Source: Pseudomonas citronellolis
GTDB taxonomy: Bacteria > Pseudomonadota > Gammaproteobacteria > Pseudomonadales > Pseudomonadaceae
Assembly (NCBI RefSeq): GCF_900112375.1
Contig: NZ_FOLS01000042.1
Location: forward strand, 1-61,076
DNA length: 61,076 nt
Direction of reading: 5' to 3'
The stretch's first letter is position 1; every line of letters starts with the position of its first letter. The position numbers and the translations under genes are program-made. The notes below the pieces were generated by a model. That model was not told the DNA's origin. It searched no databases and worked only from the letters and a program-made list of their open reading frames with translations. Shown one piece after another: positions 28,671 to 37,805 of this stretch.

Positions 28671-30237
28671 CGGCAGGCAGCTGGTAGCTCCAGGTTTCGG
28701 ACAGGGTCTGTCCATCTTTGACCAGGGCCGCACGCATTTCGGTCGGCTTCTTCGGGTCCTTCACCTTGATCCGAAGGGTCAGGCGCCAGCCCTGGGTCAC
28801 CGGGTTGTAGCGCAGGTTGTTTTCCTTGACCTCGGCGTTGTCGTCGGTGCTCACCTGGGTGGTCACCGCGGCGTCGGCCGGCAGGACCTTGAGGTTGGCG
28901 CCCTCGAAGTCCACCACCAGGGCGATGCTGCCGTCGGGCTGGCGGATCAGGTTGGCCTGCTTGACGTCACCCACCGAGCGCAGGGTCTGCTTGACCTGGG
29001 CGACCTTCTGCGAATGCAGGGCGTCCTCGTCCATGGTCCAGTGCATGCGGTAGGCGTACTCCAGCGGCTGGCCGGCCTCCGGGCGCTTCTCCGGGTTGAA
29101 GAAGGCGACGATGTTGTCGTTGGTCTCGTCCGGGGTGGGGATCTCGACCAATTCGACGCTGCCCTTGCCCCAGTCGCCGCGCGGCTCGATCCACAGGCTC
29201 GGGCGCAGATCGTAGCGGTCGTCCAGGTCTTCGTAGCGGCTGAACTCGCGGCCGCGCTGGAGCAGGCCGAAGCCTTTCGGGTTCTCCACCGCGTAGCTGC
29301 TCACCGACAGGTGTTTCGGGTTGTTCAGCGGGCGCCAGATCCACTCGTCGTTGCCGGCATGGATCTGCAGGCCGGTGGAGTCATGCAGCTCCGGACGGAA
29401 GTTGTGCTGCTCCGAGGGCTGGTTGGAGCCGAACAGGAACATGCTGGTCAGCGGCGCCATGCCGAGCTTGGTGACCTTGTCGCGCAGGAACACCTTGGCC
29501 TGCACGTCGACCACGGTGTCCTTGCCGGGGCGCAGAACCAGGCGGTAGGCGCCGGTGGCGCGCGGCGAGTCGAGCAGGGCGTAGATCACCAGGTGCTTGT
29601 CCTGGGGCTTGGGCTTCTCGATCCAGAACTCGCGGAAGCGCGGGAACTCCTCGCCGGAGGGCAGCGCGGTGTCCAGCGCCAGGCCGCGGGCGGAGAGGCC
29701 ATAGACGTGGCCCTTGCCGACCACGCGGAAGTAGCTGGCGCCGAGGAAGGTGGCGATCTCGTCGAGCTTGTCGGCCTTGTTGATCGGGTAGAGCACGCGG
29801 AACCCGGCGTAGCCGAGGTCCTTGGTGGCATTGGCGTCGAACTGCAGCGTACCGAAGTCGAAACGCGCGGGATCGTACTTGATCTCCTTGACGCTGGTGG
29901 CCGTCACCTCGTTGATCTTCACCGGGGTGTCGAAGTGCATGCCCTGGTGATAGAAGCTGAGCTTGAACGGCTCCTTCTCGTCGGCCCAGTAGGCCTTGTC
30001 CATGCGGAAGCGGATCTGCTGGTAGTCGGCGAACTTCATTTCGCTGAATACCGACGGCAGGTTGCTGGTCGGCGCGCTGTACTTCTCGCTGGCCAGCTTC
30101 TTCGCCTCGCCGGCGACGTCATCGATGGTGAAAGCCCAGGCGTGAGAGGCGCCCAGGGCCAGGAAAGCGGAGCCGACCAGCATCAGGTCGCGCAGGAAAT
30201 TACGGGAAGCGGTGTGTTGAACGGAACGAAAAATCAC
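28663..30237 (-). CDS. opgG: Periplasmic glucan biosynthesis protein OpgG (MdoG)
   Basis: A 524-residue periplasmic protein of the MdoG family, required for making branched osmoregulated glucans with OpgH. A signal sequence of about 35 residues ends SHAWAFT. The mature domain starts [16 protein letters not shown] and carries the family motifs [24 protein letters not shown] and [13 protein letters not shown]. The start is taken as GTG at 30237 because GAGGGGGACTC sits just before it and upstream in-frame sequence does not look like a signal. It overlaps opgH by 8 bp. Confidence 0.94.
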   Translation of the reverse strand: MIFRSVQHTASRNFLRDLMLVGSAFLALGASHAWAFTIDDVAGEAKKLASEKYSAPTSNLPSVFSEMKFADYQQIRFRMDKAYWADEKEPFKLSFYHQGMHFDTPVKINEVTATSVKEIKYDPARFDFGTLQFDANATKDLGYAGFRVLYPINKADKLDEIATFLGASYFRVVGKGHVYGLSARGLALDTALPSGEEFPRFREFWIEKPKPQDKHLVIYALLDSPRATGAYRLVLRPGKDTVVDVQAKVFLRDKVTKLGMAPLTSMFLFGSNQPSEQHNFRPELHDSTGLQIHAGNDEWIWRPLNNPKHLSVSSYAVENPKGFGLLQRGREFSRYEDLDDRYDLRPSLWIEPRGDWGKGSVELVEIPTPDETNDNIVAFFNPEKRPEAGQPLEYAYRMHWTMDEDALHSQKVAQVKQTLRSVGDVKQANLIRQPDGSIALVVDFEGANLKVLPADAAVTTQVSTDDNAEVKENNLRYNPVTQGWRLTLRIKVKDPKKPTEMRAALVKDGQTLSETWSYQLPADE

Positions 30238-30452
30238 GAGTCCCCCTCGTCCGTGAACTTGAAAAAACCAAGGCCGGCCCTGGCAATGCCAAAGTGCCGG
30301 CGATTGAATTCCGACCCCGGTGAGCCCGAATGATTCCCCGCCAACGCGAAGAACCCTTGCCCGGCCTTGTGGCCTGGGCTTCCGGGGAGCCATTGTTCTA
30401 GTTGCATGCGAGTTGCCATCATCCTGCGGCCCGGTTACGGACTGCCGCCTGC

Positions 30453-30890
30453 TCAAGCCTCCAGAAGAAAGGTCACCGGCCCGTCGTTGACCAGGTGGAC
30501 CTGCATGTTGGCGCCGAACCGGCCGGTAGCGACCAGCGGATGACGGGCTCGTGCCTGATCCACGAGATGTTCGAACAACTCGGCGCCCCGGGCTGGCGGC
30601 GCCGCGCTGGAAAAGCTCGGCCGCAGGCCCTTGCGGGTGTCGGCGGCCAGGGTGAACTGCGAGACCAGCAGCAGGCCGCCGCCGACATCGCCCAGAGAAA
30701 GGTTCATCTTACCTTCAATATCGGCGAACACTCGATAGTTAAGCAGCTTGTGCAGCAGCCGCTGGGTGCTCGCCTCGTCGTCCTGGGGCTCCACGCCGAC
30801 CAGCGCCAGCAGGCCCTGGTCGATGGCGCCGACGATTTCCCCGTCGACTTCCACCCGCGCGGCGCTCACCCGCTGGATCAGCGCCTTCAT
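30453..30890 (-). CDS. dtd: D-aminoacyl-tRNA deacylase
   Basis: A 145-residue Dtd, exactly the usual length. It removes D-amino acids (and glycine mischarged on tRNA-Ala) from tRNAs. [18 protein letters not shown] is the family start, [17 protein letters not shown] forms the active-site loop, and [10 protein letters not shown] is the C-terminal NxGPVT-type motif contributed across the dimer. Its ATG overlaps the pip stop (ATGA), so dtd is coupled to pip. Confidence 0.95.
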   Translation of the reverse strand: MKALIQRVSAARVEVDGEIVGAIDQGLLALVGVEPQDDEASTQRLLHKLLNYRVFADIEGKMNLSLGDVGGGLLLVSQFTLAADTRKGLRPSFSSAAPPARGAELFEHLVDQARARHPLVATGRFGANMQVHLVNDGPVTFLLEA

Positions 30891-31858
30891 TCGGCCTCCG
30901 GGGGCAGGTTGAGCAGGCGCCGGCCGATTTCGTTGGTGGCGCGCACCAGGGCATCGGCGATGCCCGGCTCGCTGGCGGCGTGGCCGGCGTCGCGGACGAT
31001 CTGCAGCTCGCTGTTCGGCCAGGCCTTGTGCAGCACCCAGGCGTTGTCCAGCGGGCAGACCACGTCGTAGCGGCCGTGCACGATGACGCCGGGCAGGTGG
31101 GCGATGCGGTGCATGTCGCGCAGCAGCTGGTCCGGCTCGAGGAAGGCGGCGTTGACGAAGTAGTGGTTCTCGATGCGGGCGATGGACAGCGCGCGGTGCG
31201 GGTCGCTGAAGCGGTCGACCACCGCCGGGTTGGGCCGCAGCGTCGCGGTGCGCCCTTCCCAGGTGGACCAGGCGCGCGCGGCGTGCATCTGGGCGATCTG
31301 GTCGCTGCCCACCAGGCGCTTGCGGAAAGCCTGCATGAGGTCGCCGCGCTCGTCCGCCGGGATCGGCGCCAGGTAGTCCTCCCAGTAGTCGGGGAACAGC
31401 TGGCTGGCGCCCTCCTGGTAGAACCAGCGCAGATCCTGCGGGCGGCACAGGAAGATGCCGCGCAGGATCAGCGCGTGGACGCGCTCGGGGTGCGCCTGGG
31501 CGTAGGCCAGCGACAGCGTCGAGCCCCAGGAGCCGCCGAACAGCACCCACTTCTCGATGCCCAGGTGCTGGCGGATGCGCTCCATGTCGGCCACCAGGTG
31601 CCAGGTGGTGTTGTCGTCCAGGCTGGCGAAGGGCGTGGAGCGTCCGCAGCCGCGCTGGTCGAAGGTGACGATGCGGTACAGGTTGGGGTCGAAGAAGCGC
31701 CTGGACAGGGCGTCGCAACCGGCACCCGGGCCGCCGTGCACGAAAAGCACCGGCAGACCGTCCGGTATGCCGCTTTCATCCACATAAAGGAGGTGCGGTT
31801 CATCGACGGCCAGCTGGTGCCGGGCGTAAGGCTTGATTTCCGGATACAAAAGCTGCAT
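30887..31858 (-). CDS. pip: Proline iminopeptidase
   Basis: A 323-residue alpha/beta hydrolase (peptidase S33) that removes N-terminal proline from peptides. HGGPGAGCD is the oxyanion-hole signature, [10 protein letters not shown] carries the nucleophile Ser110, HGRYDVVCP the catalytic Asp and DAGHAASEP the catalytic His. [11 protein letters not shown] is typical of Pip. Cytoplasmic. CAGGAGTGCGCC precedes the ATG at 31858. First gene of a pip-dtd unit. Confidence 0.95.
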   Translation of the reverse strand: MQLLYPEIKPYARHQLAVDEPHLLYVDESGIPDGLPVLFVHGGPGAGCDALSRRFFDPNLYRIVTFDQRGCGRSTPFASLDDNTTWHLVADMERIRQHLGIEKWVLFGGSWGSTLSLAYAQAHPERVHALILRGIFLCRPQDLRWFYQEGASQLFPDYWEDYLAPIPADERGDLMQAFRKRLVGSDQIAQMHAARAWSTWEGRTATLRPNPAVVDRFSDPHRALSIARIENHYFVNAAFLEPDQLLRDMHRIAHLPGVIVHGRYDVVCPLDNAWVLHKAWPNSELQIVRDAGHAASEPGIADALVRATNEIGRRLLNLPPEAE

Positions 31859-31969
31859 GGCGCACTCCTGAATCTTTACGTACGGTCCGTCCCTCGACCG
31901 GATACCATCCCTTGCGTGTCGGGCATGATACCTGTGCCCGCGCAAAACCGATAAAGGAGTTCACTCGGG

Positions 31970-32404
31970 ATGCCGAGGAAGTTGTATCTTTGCCTGCTGT
32001 GCGTCATTTGTCTGCTGGGCGGATGCAGCAGCGACTCCCCCCAGGACCAGTTGAACGACGCGGTGCGCCAGCTGCAGCGCAACCTCGACGAGCGCGCCAC
32101 CAGCGCCGTGCTGGCGCAGTTGCACGAGGATTTCCGCGCCCAGGGCGAGTACGACCGCGACTGGGTGCGCCGGACCCTGGCGCAGGTGTTCGTCCAGCAG
32201 CCGCGGGTGCGCTTCATCACCCTGGGGCGCAGCAGCCGCGTCGACCGCAACTACGCCGACGTCGGCCATACCCGGGCGGAACTGGCGCTGACCGGCGGCG
32301 ACGACCTGCTGCCCGAGCGCAGGCGCAACCGCCCCTACAGCGTAAGCCTGGAATGGCGACGCGAGGGTGACACCTGGAAGCTGGCGAGGCTCGACTGGCG
32401 ATGA
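31970..32404 (+). CDS. Small lipoprotein, NTF2-like fold suspected (paralogue A)
   Basis: A 144-residue lipoprotein (lipobox LGGC, Cys19). The mature part has HEDFRAQGEYDRDWVRRTLA and ends GDTWKLARLDWR. It is clearly related to the second lipoprotein at 33474-33905, which shares DDFRAQ..DRDW.RRT and the KLARLDW ending. The helix then curved-sheet pattern with a terminal DGxWK-type strand suggests an NTF2/SnoaL-like fold (inference). AAAGGAGTTC is upstream. Its stop overlaps the NUDIX start (ATGA). Function unknown. Confidence 0.75.
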   Translation: MPRKLYLCLLCVICLLGGCSSDSPQDQLNDAVRQLQRNLDERATSAVLAQLHEDFRAQGEYDRDWVRRTLAQVFVQQPRVRFITLGRSSRVDRNYADVGHTRAELALTGGDDLLPERRRNRPYSVSLEWRREGDTWKLARLDWR

Positions 32405-32874
32405 ACCCACTGCAACACCGCATCCGCGCCGCCGGCCTGCTGATCCGCGAGCAGAGCATCCTGCTGGTGCGCCACGAGGTCGACGGCGACGTCTACTGGA
32501 TCCCCCCGGGCGGCGGCTTCGAGTCGCACAGCGACCGATCGACGCGCGACACCGTGAAGCGCGAATGCCGCGAGGAAACCGGGCTGGAAGTGGAGGTCGG
32601 GCCGCTGGTGTACGTGCGCGAATTCGCCGAGCCGCTGGCCGGGCGCTTCCACATGGAGCTGTTCTACCGCGTCGACGCCTGGCGCGGCGACCTGAGCCTG
32701 GACAACCTGCGCGGCCTGGGCGGCGATGAGTTCGCCATCCACGAGGTGGCCTGGGTGCCGCGCGCCGAGCTGGCCGCCCTGCCCTCCTTCTACCCCGCCG
32801 AGCTGCTCGACGACGTCTGGGAACGCCTGGCCGCGCCGGCGCCGCTGATCCGCCACCTGGGCCTGCAGGTGTGA
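32401..32874 (+). CDS. NUDIX hydrolase with irregular Nudix box
   Basis: A 157-residue cytoplasmic NUDIX-fold protein, which would hydrolyse a nucleoside-diphosphate-linked substrate. The box reads PPGGGFESHSD... then RECREETGL at 54-62. The REC..EETG half is perfect, but the loop between GGG and REC is about two residues longer than the GX5EX7REU spacing and the usual Glu is not in place. Substrate unknown. Start and stop overlap the neighbouring genes by 4 bp (ATGA and GTGA), so it is tightly coupled to a lipoprotein and an M23-like peptidase, an odd partnership. Confidence 0.85.
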   Translation: MNPLQHRIRAAGLLIREQSILLVRHEVDGDVYWIPPGGGFESHSDRSTRDTVKRECREETGLEVEVGPLVYVREFAEPLAGRFHMELFYRVDAWRGDLSLDNLRGLGGDEFAIHEVAWVPRAELAALPSFYPAELLDDVWERLAAPAPLIRHLGLQV

Positions 32875-33380
32875 AACGCCGCTGGCTCCTGCCCCTCGCG
32901 GCGCTGCTGGTCCTGCCGATGTTGTTGCCGGAGCACCCGGTCATCCCGGTGCAGGGCGCCAGCCAGCGCGACTGGAACCGCCGTTCGTTCTGGTACGAGC
33001 CCTGGGGCATTTCCGGGGTGCACAAGGGCATCGACATCTTCGCCGACGCCGGCGCCCCGGCGCTGTCGCCGGTGCCGGGGCTGGTGCTGTACCGCGGCGA
33101 GATCGGCCTGGGCGGCAAGGTGGTGCTGATCCTCGGGCCGAAATGGCGCCTGCACTACCTGGCGCACCTGCAGGCCTGGAACGTGGCGCCGCTGCAGCCG
33201 GTGGGCCGCGGCCAGGTGGTCGGCGCGGTGGGCAGCTCGGGCAACGCCGCCGGCAAGCCGCCGCACCTGCACTACGCGGTGCTGTCGCTGCTGCCGCGGC
33301 CCTGGGCGGCCACCGACGAGACCCAGGGCTGGAAGAAGATGTTCTTCATCGACCCCGGGCAGTTCCTCCTGGCGCGCTGA
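32871..33380 (+). CDS. M23-type (LytM-like) peptidase, secreted or anchored
   Basis: A 169-residue protein with an N-terminal hydrophobic segment (4-20) acting as signal or anchor. The M23 zinc motifs are HKGID (His51, Asp55) and HLHY (His132, His134); LHYLAHL supplies a further His. M23 enzymes cut peptidoglycan cross-bridges, so it should act in the periplasm. It is short, essentially only the catalytic domain. The start is GTG at 32871 overlapping the NUDIX stop. A second lipoprotein gene follows after 93 bp. Confidence 0.82.
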   Translation: MKRRWLLPLAALLVLPMLLPEHPVIPVQGASQRDWNRRSFWYEPWGISGVHKGIDIFADAGAPALSPVPGLVLYRGEIGLGGKVVLILGPKWRLHYLAHLQAWNVAPLQPVGRGQVVGAVGSSGNAAGKPPHLHYAVLSLLPRPWAATDETQGWKKMFFIDPGQFLLAR

Positions 33381-33473
33381 ACGGCGAACTTTGGAAACAC
33401 TCCCGGCGTGGCCGCAAGGCGCGCATCTGCGCTACGGTGCCGGGCTCCCCTTCATCCCGAAAAGGAGTTCGAC

Positions 33474-33905
33474 ATGCTGGCCAGGCCCCTTGCCCTGCCC
33501 CTGCTGCTGTGCCTCGCCCTGCTCGCCGGCTGCGGCAAGGACGACCCGCAGGCAGCCCTGGAAGCCGCCGTGCAGCAACTGCAGGCGAACATCGAAGCGA
33601 AGAAGACCGGCGCCGTGCTCGACCAGTTGGCCGACGACTTCCGCGCCCAGCAGGTCAACGACCGCGACTGGGCCCGGCGCACCATGGCGGTGCTGTTCCT
33701 CCGTCACCAGAAGATCGGCGTGCTCGCCCCGGCGAAGAACAGCTGGATCGACCCGGCGGCCTCGCGCCGCGGCTACACCGAGGCCAAGGTCGGCCTGACC
33801 GGCGCCGAGGGGCTGATCCCCGACAGCGCGCGGCTGTATGACGTGAAGCTGGAGTGGTGGCTGGAGGACGGCGAGTGGAAGCTGGCGCGGCTGGACTGGG
33901 AATAA
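33474..33905 (+). CDS. Small lipoprotein, NTF2-like fold suspected (paralogue B)
   Basis: A 143-residue lipoprotein (lipobox LAGC, Cys about 18; MLARPLALPLLLCLALLAGC). It has LADDFRAQQVNDRDWARRT and ends WKLARLDWE, matching paralogue A over its length. The upstream AAAAGGAGTTCGAC also resembles that of paralogue A, suggesting that the duplication included the translation start region. Function unknown; the pair brackets the NUDIX and M23-like genes. Confidence 0.78.
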   Translation: MLARPLALPLLLCLALLAGCGKDDPQAALEAAVQQLQANIEAKKTGAVLDQLADDFRAQQVNDRDWARRTMAVLFLRHQKIGVLAPAKNSWIDPAASRRGYTEAKVGLTGAEGLIPDSARLYDVKLEWWLEDGEWKLARLDWE

Positions 33906-33933
33906 CCGCGCGCCCCGCGCCGAGGCGCTCTTC

Positions 33934-34000
33934 GTAGGAGCGAACTTGCTCGCGAACGGATTCCGCAGCGGGGTTCATTCGCGAGCAAGCTCGCTCCTAC
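33934..34000. repeat. REPIN, GTAGGAGCG family (variant 1)
   Basis: A 67-bp element: GTAGGAGCGAACTTGCTCGC and GCGAGCAAGCTCGCTCCTAC in inverted orientation around CGGATTCCGCAGCGGGGTTC. It is the compact form of the REP pair at 22948-23238. Confidence 0.9.
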
Positions 34001-34006
34001 AAAAAA

Positions 34007-34036
34007 GCGCGATTCGCGGGCAGGGCCCGCTCCTAC
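34007..34036. repeat. Single REP unit
   Basis: A 30-bp unit ending GGGCAGGGCCCGCTCCTAC, equal to the right half of the elements at 6014-6060 and 34162-34209. Confidence 0.8.
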
Positions 34037-34068
34037 AGGTTGTCGGGAAGCACGGTATTCCTCCCCCC

Positions 34069-34136
34069 GTAGGAGCGGACCTTGTCCGCGATAGCCGGAC
34101 GAACCGGCGCGATTCGCGGATGAGATCCGCTCCTAC
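34069..34136. repeat. REPIN, GTAGGAGCG family (variant 2)
   Basis: A 68-bp inverted repeat, GTAGGAGCGGACCTTGTCC with GGATGAGATCCGCTCCTAC around GGCGCGATTCGC. Near copy of 6242-6309. Confidence 0.88.
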
Positions 34137-34161
34137 GCCGCCCCACCCACATCGTCCCCAT

Positions 34162-34209
34162 GTAGGAGCGCGCCCTGCGCGCGATATCGCGGGCAGGGCC
34201 CGCTCCTAC
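34162..34209. repeat. REPIN, GTAGGAGCG family (variant 3)
   Basis: A 48-bp palindrome, GTAGGAGCGCGCCCTGCGCG with GGGCAGGGCCCGCTCCTAC. Near copy of 6014-6060. With the previous three it fills the 353-bp gap between the lipoprotein gene and the end of hutG; no gene is visible there. Confidence 0.88.
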
Positions 34210-34258
34210 ACCCATCCTACGAAAAGCATCTCGGCAAGCGCCGTGCGCAGGCGTTTCG

Positions 34259-35062
34259 TCAACGGCCGTAACGCTCCCGCCCCCAGGCCAGGAAGGTCTC
34301 CAGCATCTTCCGTAGCACCGCGGCGGTCGGGCCGGCCAGGTCTTCGCGGTAGGCGAAGGGCGCCTGTTCATCCATGTAGTTGCACTGCGCGAGCTCCAGT
34401 TGCACCGCGTGCACGTGCTGCCCGGGCTGGCCGTAATGGCGGGTGATGTGGCCGCCCTTGAAGCGCCCGTTGAGCACGTGGCTGTAGCCCTCGGCTTCAG
34501 CGCACGCCGCCTGCAGGCGCTCGGCGAGGTCCGCCGGACAGCTGTTGCCGGAGTTGGTGCCGATGTTGAAGTCCGGCAGCTTGCCGTCGAACAGGTGCGG
34601 GATGTGCGAGCGGATCGAGTGCGCGTCCCACAGCAGCGCGTAGCCGAACTCGGCCTTCAGCCGCGCCAGCTCCTCGGCCAGCGTTTGGTGGTACGGCGTC
34701 CAGACTTCCGCCAGGTAGCGCGCGCGCTCCTCGGCCGAGGGCGCCTGGCCTTCGTGGAACAGCGGGCGGCCGTCGAACAGAGTGTCCGGGTACAGGCCGG
34801 TGGTGGCCGTGCTGTACAGCGGCTTGTCGTCGGCCGGGCGATTCAGGTCGATGACGTAGCGCGAGTAGTTCGCCGCCAGGGTGCTGGCGCCCAGTTCGCG
34901 GGCGAAGTCGTACAGGCGCGGGATGTGCCAGTCGGTGTCGGCCAGTTCCTTCGCCTCGTCCACCAGGCCGGCTTCCACGGCCGGGGTCAGGCGGGTGCCG
35001 GGGTGCGGCATGCTCACCAGCAGCGGCACGCGGCCGCGGCTGAAGCTCAGTACGTTATCCAC
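34259..35062 (-). CDS. hutG: N-formylglutamate deformylase HutG
   Basis: A 267-residue amidohydrolase that splits N-formylglutamate to glutamate and formate, the last step of the five-step histidine pathway of pseudomonads. Motifs: [33 protein letters not shown] and GGHITRHYG, the set of acidic and His residues seen in the FGase family. The start is GTG at 35062 with AGAGGAAG upstream, overlapping the end of hutI by 8 bp. Last gene of the leftward hutU operon. Confidence 0.94.
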   Translation of the reverse strand: MDNVLSFSRGRVPLLVSMPHPGTRLTPAVEAGLVDEAKELADTDWHIPRLYDFARELGASTLAANYSRYVIDLNRPADDKPLYSTATTGLYPDTLFDGRPLFHEGQAPSAEERARYLAEVWTPYHQTLAEELARLKAEFGYALLWDAHSIRSHIPHLFDGKLPDFNIGTNSGNSCPADLAERLQAACAEAEGYSHVLNGRFKGGHITRHYGQPGQHVHAVQLELAQCNYMDEQAPFAYREDLAGPTAAVLRKMLETFLAWGRERYGR

Positions 35063-36263
35063 AGGAGACTTCCTCTGCGTGACGGATGATGCGCTTGGGC
35101 AGGTCGCCGCCGAGCCAGTAGGCCAGCTCGGCCGGGCGCTGGATGTCCCAGGCGACGAAATCGGCGAGCTTGCCCGCCTCCAGGCTGCCGTGGTCGGCTT
35201 CCAGGCCCAGGGCGCGGGCGGCGTGCAGGGTGACGCCGGCCAGCGCTTCTTCCGGGGTCAGGCGGAAGGCGGTGCAGCCCATGTTCAGCATCAGGCGCAG
35301 CGACAGCGCCGGCGAGGTGCCGGGGTTGAGGTCGCTGGCCAGGGCGATGGCCACGCCGTGCTGGCGCAGGGCGTCCATCGGCGGCAGCTGGGTTTCGCGC
35401 AGGACGAAGAAGGCGCCCGGCAGCAGCACCGCGACGGTGCCGGCCCTGGCCATGGCGATGGCGTCTTCCTCGGTCATGAATTCCAGGTGGTCGGCGGACA
35501 GCGCCTGGTAGCGCGCAGCCAGGCTGGAGCCATGCAGCGACGACAGTTGCTCGGCGTGCAGCTTCACCGGCAGCCCCAGCGCCTTGGCGGCCTGGAACAC
35601 CCGCTCGACCTGCGCCGGGGAGAACGCCAGGTGCTCGCAGAAAGCGTCCACCGCGTCCACCAGCCCTTCCTGCGCCAGCGCCGGGAGGATTTCCATGCAG
35701 ATCAGCTCGATGTAGTCGTCGGCACGCCCGGCATATTCCGGCGGCAGGGCATGGGCCGACAGGCAGGTGGCGCGCACCGTCACCGGCAGCACCTCGCCCA
35801 GGCGCCGCGCCACGCGCAGCATCTTGCGCTCGCTGGCCAGGTCCAGGCCGTAGCCGGATTTCACTTCCAGCACGGTCACGCCATCGGCCAGCAGCGGCCG
35901 CGCGCGCTTGATGGCGCTGGCCAGCAGTTCTTCCTCGCTGGCCTCGCGGGTGGCGCGCACGGTGCTGGCGATGCCGCCGCCGGCCGCCGCGATCTCCGCA
36001 TAGCTGGCGCCCTGCAGGCGCAGCTCGAACTCGGCGCTGCGGTCGCCGCCGAACACCAGGTGGGTGTGGCAGTCGATCAGCCCCGGGGTCAGCCAGGCGC
36101 CGCCCAGGTCGTGGCTGCGCTGCACCTCGTGCAGCGGCAGTTCGGCGCGGGGGCCGATCCAGTGGATGCGCGCGCCCTCGGTGAGGATCGCCGCGTCCTC
36201 GATGATCGAGTACTTGCCGCCGGCCATGGTGGCGGCGTGGCAGTTGTGCCAGAGCTGTTTCAT
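35055..36263 (-). CDS. hutI: Imidazolonepropionase HutI
   Basis: A 402-residue metal-dependent amidohydrolase. It opens the imidazolone ring to N-formimino-glutamate. [13 protein letters not shown] (metal-binding HxH and substrate region), [13 protein letters not shown] and [12 protein letters not shown] are conserved family motifs. It overlaps the HutH paralogue by 4 bp (ATGA) and hutG by 8 bp. Length normal. Confidence 0.96.
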   Translation of the reverse strand: MKQLWHNCHAATMAGGKYSIIEDAAILTEGARIHWIGPRAELPLHEVQRSHDLGGAWLTPGLIDCHTHLVFGGDRSAEFELRLQGASYAEIAAAGGGIASTVRATREASEEELLASAIKRARPLLADGVTVLEVKSGYGLDLASERKMLRVARRLGEVLPVTVRATCLSAHALPPEYAGRADDYIELICMEILPALAQEGLVDAVDAFCEHLAFSPAQVERVFQAAKALGLPVKLHAEQLSSLHGSSLAARYQALSADHLEFMTEEDAIAMARAGTVAVLLPGAFFVLRETQLPPMDALRQHGVAIALASDLNPGTSPALSLRLMLNMGCTAFRLTPEEALAGVTLHAARALGLEADHGSLEAGKLADFVAWDIQRPAELAYWLGGDLPKRIIRHAEEVSCG

Positions 36264-37792
36264 TGCAGTCTCCCGATGCTCGCGCCGACGTTCTGCAGCG
36301 CCCGGCGGTCGGCCAGCAGCGCGGCGGCGCGGGCGATGTCCGGGGCCAGCCAGCGGTCGGCGTCGTAGGCCGGCACCTGCTCGCGCAGCAGTTCCCAGGC
36401 GCGCTGGGTGCCGGCGCCGAAGCGTTGTTCCTTGAGGAATTCGAAGGCCTGGGCGGCCAGCAGGTATTCGATGGCGAGAATCTGCTGGCAGTTGCCGATG
36501 CAGCGGCCGAGCTTGAGCGCGGCGCTGGTGCCCAGGCTCAGGTGGTCTTCCTGCAGGCCGGAGGTGACGTAGTTGTCGACCACCGCCGGCTGCGCCAGCT
36601 GGCGGTTCTCGCCGGCCAGGGCGGCGGCCACGTACTGCACGATCATCATCCCCGAGTTGACCCCCGGCTGGCTCACCAGGAACGCCGGCAGGCCGCTGAC
36701 CAGCGGGTTGATCAGGCGGTCCAGGCGGCGCTCGGCGACGCCGCCCAGCTCGGCCACGGCGATGCACAGCAGGTCGGCGGCCATGGCCACGGATTCGCCG
36801 TGGGGGTTGGCCTGGGACACCACCCGGTAGTGCTCGGGCGTGCCCAGCACCAGCGGGTTGTCGTTGGCCGAGTTGAGTTCGATCTCCACCTGGCGCGCGG
36901 CGTGGGCCAGCTGGTCGCGGCAGGCGCCGTGGATCTGCGGCATGGAGCGCATGCTCAGGGCGTCCTGGGTGCGGATGCCGCGGCTGCTGGCGAGCACTTC
37001 GCTGCCGTCGAGCAGCGCGCGCAGGTTCTCGCCCACCAGCTGCGCGCCGGGGTGCGGCTTGAGCGCGAGGATTTCCGCGTCGAAGGCGTCGGTCTGCCCG
37101 CGCAGGGCCTCGAAGCTCATGGCGCCGATCACGTCGGCCCAGTGCGCCAGGCGCGTCGCGTCTTCCAGGGCCAGGCAGCACAGGCCGGTCATGCAGGGCG
37201 TGCCGTTGACCAGGCTGAGCCCGTCCTTGGCGCCCAGTTCCACCGGCGCCAGGCCCTCGGCGCTCAGCGCTTCGGCGGCGCTGACGATGCGCCCCTGGTA
37301 GCTCACCTCGCCGACGCCCAGCAGCGCCACGCCGACATGGGCCATGTGCGTCAGGTAGCCCACCGAGCCCTGGGCCGGCACCCGCGGGGTGATGCCGCGG
37401 TTGAGCAGTTCCAGCAGCGCCTGCACCACGCGGCGGTGCAGGCCGGACTTGCCGAGGCTGTAGTTGGCGATGGCGACGCAGATGATCGCGCGCGTCTGCT
37501 CGTCCTTCAGCGCCTCGCCGACGCCGCAGGCGTGGCTGAGCAGGGTGTTGCGCGACAGCTGGGCCAGCTGCTCGCCTTCGAGCACCACGTTGCACAGGGC
37601 GCCGAGGCCGGTGCTGATGCCGTAGGCGCGCTCGCCGCGTTCGACGATGCGTTCGACGATGCCGCGGGCGTTGTCGATGCGCGCCCAGGCCGCCGCCGAA
37701 AGCTCCAGGCGCGCGCCGTGGCGGGCCACGGCGACCACGTCCTGCCAGTGCAGGGGCGCGTCGCCGAAGGTGATGATGGAAGCGGAGGACAT
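36260..37792 (-). CDS. HutH paralogue lacking the MIO tripeptide
   Basis: A 510-residue member of the histidine/phenylalanine ammonia-lyase family. The fold is clearly kept ([41 protein letters not shown]). But where active enzymes read [14 protein letters not shown], this protein reads [11 protein letters not shown] (residues 142-151). The Ala-Ser-Gly that cyclises to the MIO cofactor is deleted and the next Asp is Tyr. The Tyr of QDPYSLR is Leu (QDALSMR) and the Phe of GNFHAEP is Pro (ANPHGES). It cannot work as a normal lyase. It sits between hutI and the HutV gene (ATGA overlap with hutI). Possible roles: structural partner of HutH, regulator or different chemistry. Confidence 0.9.
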   Translation of the reverse strand: MSSASIITFGDAPLHWQDVVAVARHGARLELSAAAWARIDNARGIVERIVERGERAYGISTGLGALCNVVLEGEQLAQLSRNTLLSHACGVGEALKDEQTRAIICVAIANYSLGKSGLHRRVVQALLELLNRGITPRVPAQGSVGYLTHMAHVGVALLGVGEVSYQGRIVSAAEALSAEGLAPVELGAKDGLSLVNGTPCMTGLCCLALEDATRLAHWADVIGAMSFEALRGQTDAFDAEILALKPHPGAQLVGENLRALLDGSEVLASSRGIRTQDALSMRSMPQIHGACRDQLAHAARQVEIELNSANDNPLVLGTPEHYRVVSQANPHGESVAMAADLLCIAVAELGGVAERRLDRLINPLVSGLPAFLVSQPGVNSGMMIVQYVAAALAGENRQLAQPAVVDNYVTSGLQEDHLSLGTSAALKLGRCIGNCQQILAIEYLLAAQAFEFLKEQRFGAGTQRAWELLREQVPAYDADRWLAPDIARAAALLADRRALQNVGASIGRLQ

Positions 37793-37805
37793 CGAAACTC
37801 CCGGA

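Noticed and set aside
31970..33905. Cassette considered as a toxin-antitoxin or phage-defence system
   Set aside because: No toxin fold, nuclease or HTH partner is present; the visible domains point to an envelope role, so no defence claim is made.
33934..34209. Possible CRISPR array from regularly spaced GTAGGAGCG palindromes
   Set aside because: Units are inverted pairs of different sub-types with short constant interiors, as in REPINs, without unique spacers.
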